DNA from: Streptomyces colonosanans
GTDB lineage: Bacteria; Actinomycetota; Actinomycetes; Streptomycetales; Streptomycetaceae
DNA: 64,000 bases
NCBI RefSeq assembly: GCF_001866645.1
Contig: NZ_MLYP01000021.1
Location: 1 to 64,000 of the forward strand
Reading direction: 5' to 3'
How positions within the stretch are numbered: the first letter of the stretch is position 1; every line of letters starts with the position of its first letter. Shown piece after piece: positions 63,254 to 64,000 of the stretch. The translations under genes and the position numbers were made by a program. Under the pieces are notes generated by a model that saw nothing but the letters and a program-made list of their open reading frames with translations, made no database searches and was not told where the DNA came from.

Positions 63254-63952
63254 ATGGCGATCAAGGGCGTGCTCTTCGACTTCTCCGGGACCCTCTTCCG
63301 CATCGAGCCGACCACTTCGTGGCTGCGCGCGGTACTGGCGGAGGCCGGCATCACCCTGCCCGAGCCGGAGTTGACGCATACGGCCGAGCGATTGGAGTCG
63401 GCGGGCGCGCTGGCCGGCGGCGCCCTCCCCGCGGAGCCGCTACCGGAGGACCTTGCCGCACTGTGGGCGGTCCGGGACCGCAGCGCCGAGGCGCATCGGG
63501 CCGCGTACACCGGCCTCTCGCGTCAGGTGCCGCTGCCGGACCCGCGGCTCCACGACGCGCTGTACGACCGCCATAGGACGCCCGCCGCCTGGCGGCCCTA
63601 CCCCGACACCCTCGAGGTGCTCGGCACGTTGCGCAAGCGCGGGCTGGCCGTCGGCGTGGTCAGCAACATCGGCTGGGACCTGCGGCCGGTCTTCCGTGAG
63701 CACGGCATCGACCCGTACGTGGACGCGTACCTTCTGTCGTACGAACACGGCATCCAGAAGCCCGACACGCGGCTGTTCGCTCTCGCCTGCGACGCGCTCG
63801 GCGTCGCCCCGCAGGACACGCTGATGGTCGGCGACGACCGCCGCGCGGACGGCGGGGCGGCAGACCTCGGCTGTGCGGTGCACTTCGTCGACCACCGCCC
63901 GGTGCCCGAACGCCCGGACGGGCTCCGCCCCGTGCTGGAGCTGATCGACTGA
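63254..63952 (+). CDS. HAD-family hydrolase
   Basis: The 232 residues show a HAD core: nucleophile motif LFDFSGTLFR with Asp-Phe-Ser in place of Asp-x-Asp, motif II GVVSNIG, motif III HGIQKPDTRLF with its lysine, and motif IV MVGDDRRADGG. The cap is inserted after the first strand. Loss of the second aspartate is known in some HAD proteins with phosphonatase-type or altered chemistry, so phosphatase action is not certain. It is the last gene of the window, and its stop at 63952 is followed by 48 bases without a gene. Confidence 0.85.
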   Translation: MAIKGVLFDFSGTLFRIEPTTSWLRAVLAEAGITLPEPELTHTAERLESAGALAGGALPAEPLPEDLAALWAVRDRSAEAHRAAYTGLSRQVPLPDPRLHDALYDRHRTPAAWRPYPDTLEVLGTLRKRGLAVGVVSNIGWDLRPVFREHGIDPYVDAYLLSYEHGIQKPDTRLFALACDALGVAPQDTLMVGDDRRADGGAADLGCAVHFVDHRPVPERPDGLRPVLELID

Positions 63953-64000
63953 GCCGTCCGTCCGGTGCGCGGGCCGTACAGAGCCGCGCGCGACGTCGTG

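Overview
The window is bacterial chromosomal DNA of very high G+C with strong third-position GC bias. Its gene families point to a Streptomyces: NPCBM-tailed glycosidases, an RsbW-like ATPase, DUF6332, DUF6643, DUF6421 and DUF6986 proteins, deazaflavin-dependent nitroreductase, and binding-protein ABC sugar importers without their own ATPase. No tRNA, rRNA, phage or CRISPR array was seen. The species cannot be named from the sequence alone.

Layout. 1-2253: the 3' end of a GH35 beta-galactosidase and its terminator. 2462-3682: a membrane-anchored metallophosphoesterase. 3713-6195: a decayed zone holding a frameshifted S53 peptidase relic and truncated pieces of three IS families (IS5, IS110, IS630-like). 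6518-18314: mostly single housekeeping or accessory genes: a proline-rich protein, MOSC protein, Rv1733c-like membrane protein, a large beta-helix/AAA+ fusion, DeoR regulator, cysteine synthase-like enzyme, RsbW-like ATPase, a ROK regulator overlapping an AlkB homologue, and an RlmG-like methyltransferase. 18351-20710: a sugar isomerase/aldolase operon whose divergent DeoR-type regulator is a collapsed pseudogene followed by a 25-bp tandem repeat. 20899-24847: a GH15 glucanase, a DUF6332 protein, a LuxR relic, and a TetR gene facing a deazaflavin nitroreductase across an array of matching palindromes. 24837-29236: geranylgeranyl reductase-like flavoprotein, M20 dipeptidase, a long inverted-repeat element, an internally deleted metallo-beta-lactamase-fold pseudogene and a protein-kinase-like protein. 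29209-35238: a five-gene oligopeptide ABC importer operon. 35477-37600: a kinase-NUDIX fusion, a small secreted protein and a NUDIX protein with an altered box. 37899-45704: an alpha-galactoside locus (three-gene ABC importer, GH27 alpha-galactosidase, ROK sugar kinase, LacI regulator with a self-operator). 45770-51553: DUF6986 aldolase, etfBA, flavin reductase, small thioredoxin, acyltransferase. 51617-56283: B3/B4 and transglutaminase genes, then a tightly coupled DUF6421-SDR-threonine aldolase operon. 56651-63952: GDPD, GNAT, VOC, a MarR/FUSC pair with an AT-rich palindrome, DUF5134, M56 peptidase, PAP2 phosphatase and HAD hydrolase.

The clearest functional themes are sugar scavenging and peptide scavenging. 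Beta- and alpha-galactosidases share the same C-terminal NPCBM module, and an importer, kinase and LacI repressor would handle released sugars. The Opp importer and the M20 dipeptidase would handle peptides. No gene neighbourhood is proven to be a new system. The best candidates for undescribed biology are the DUF6421-SDR-aldolase operon, the beta-helix/AAA+ fusion, the palindrome array of the TetR/nitroreductase pair, and the 165-bp inverted-repeat element at 27636-27800.
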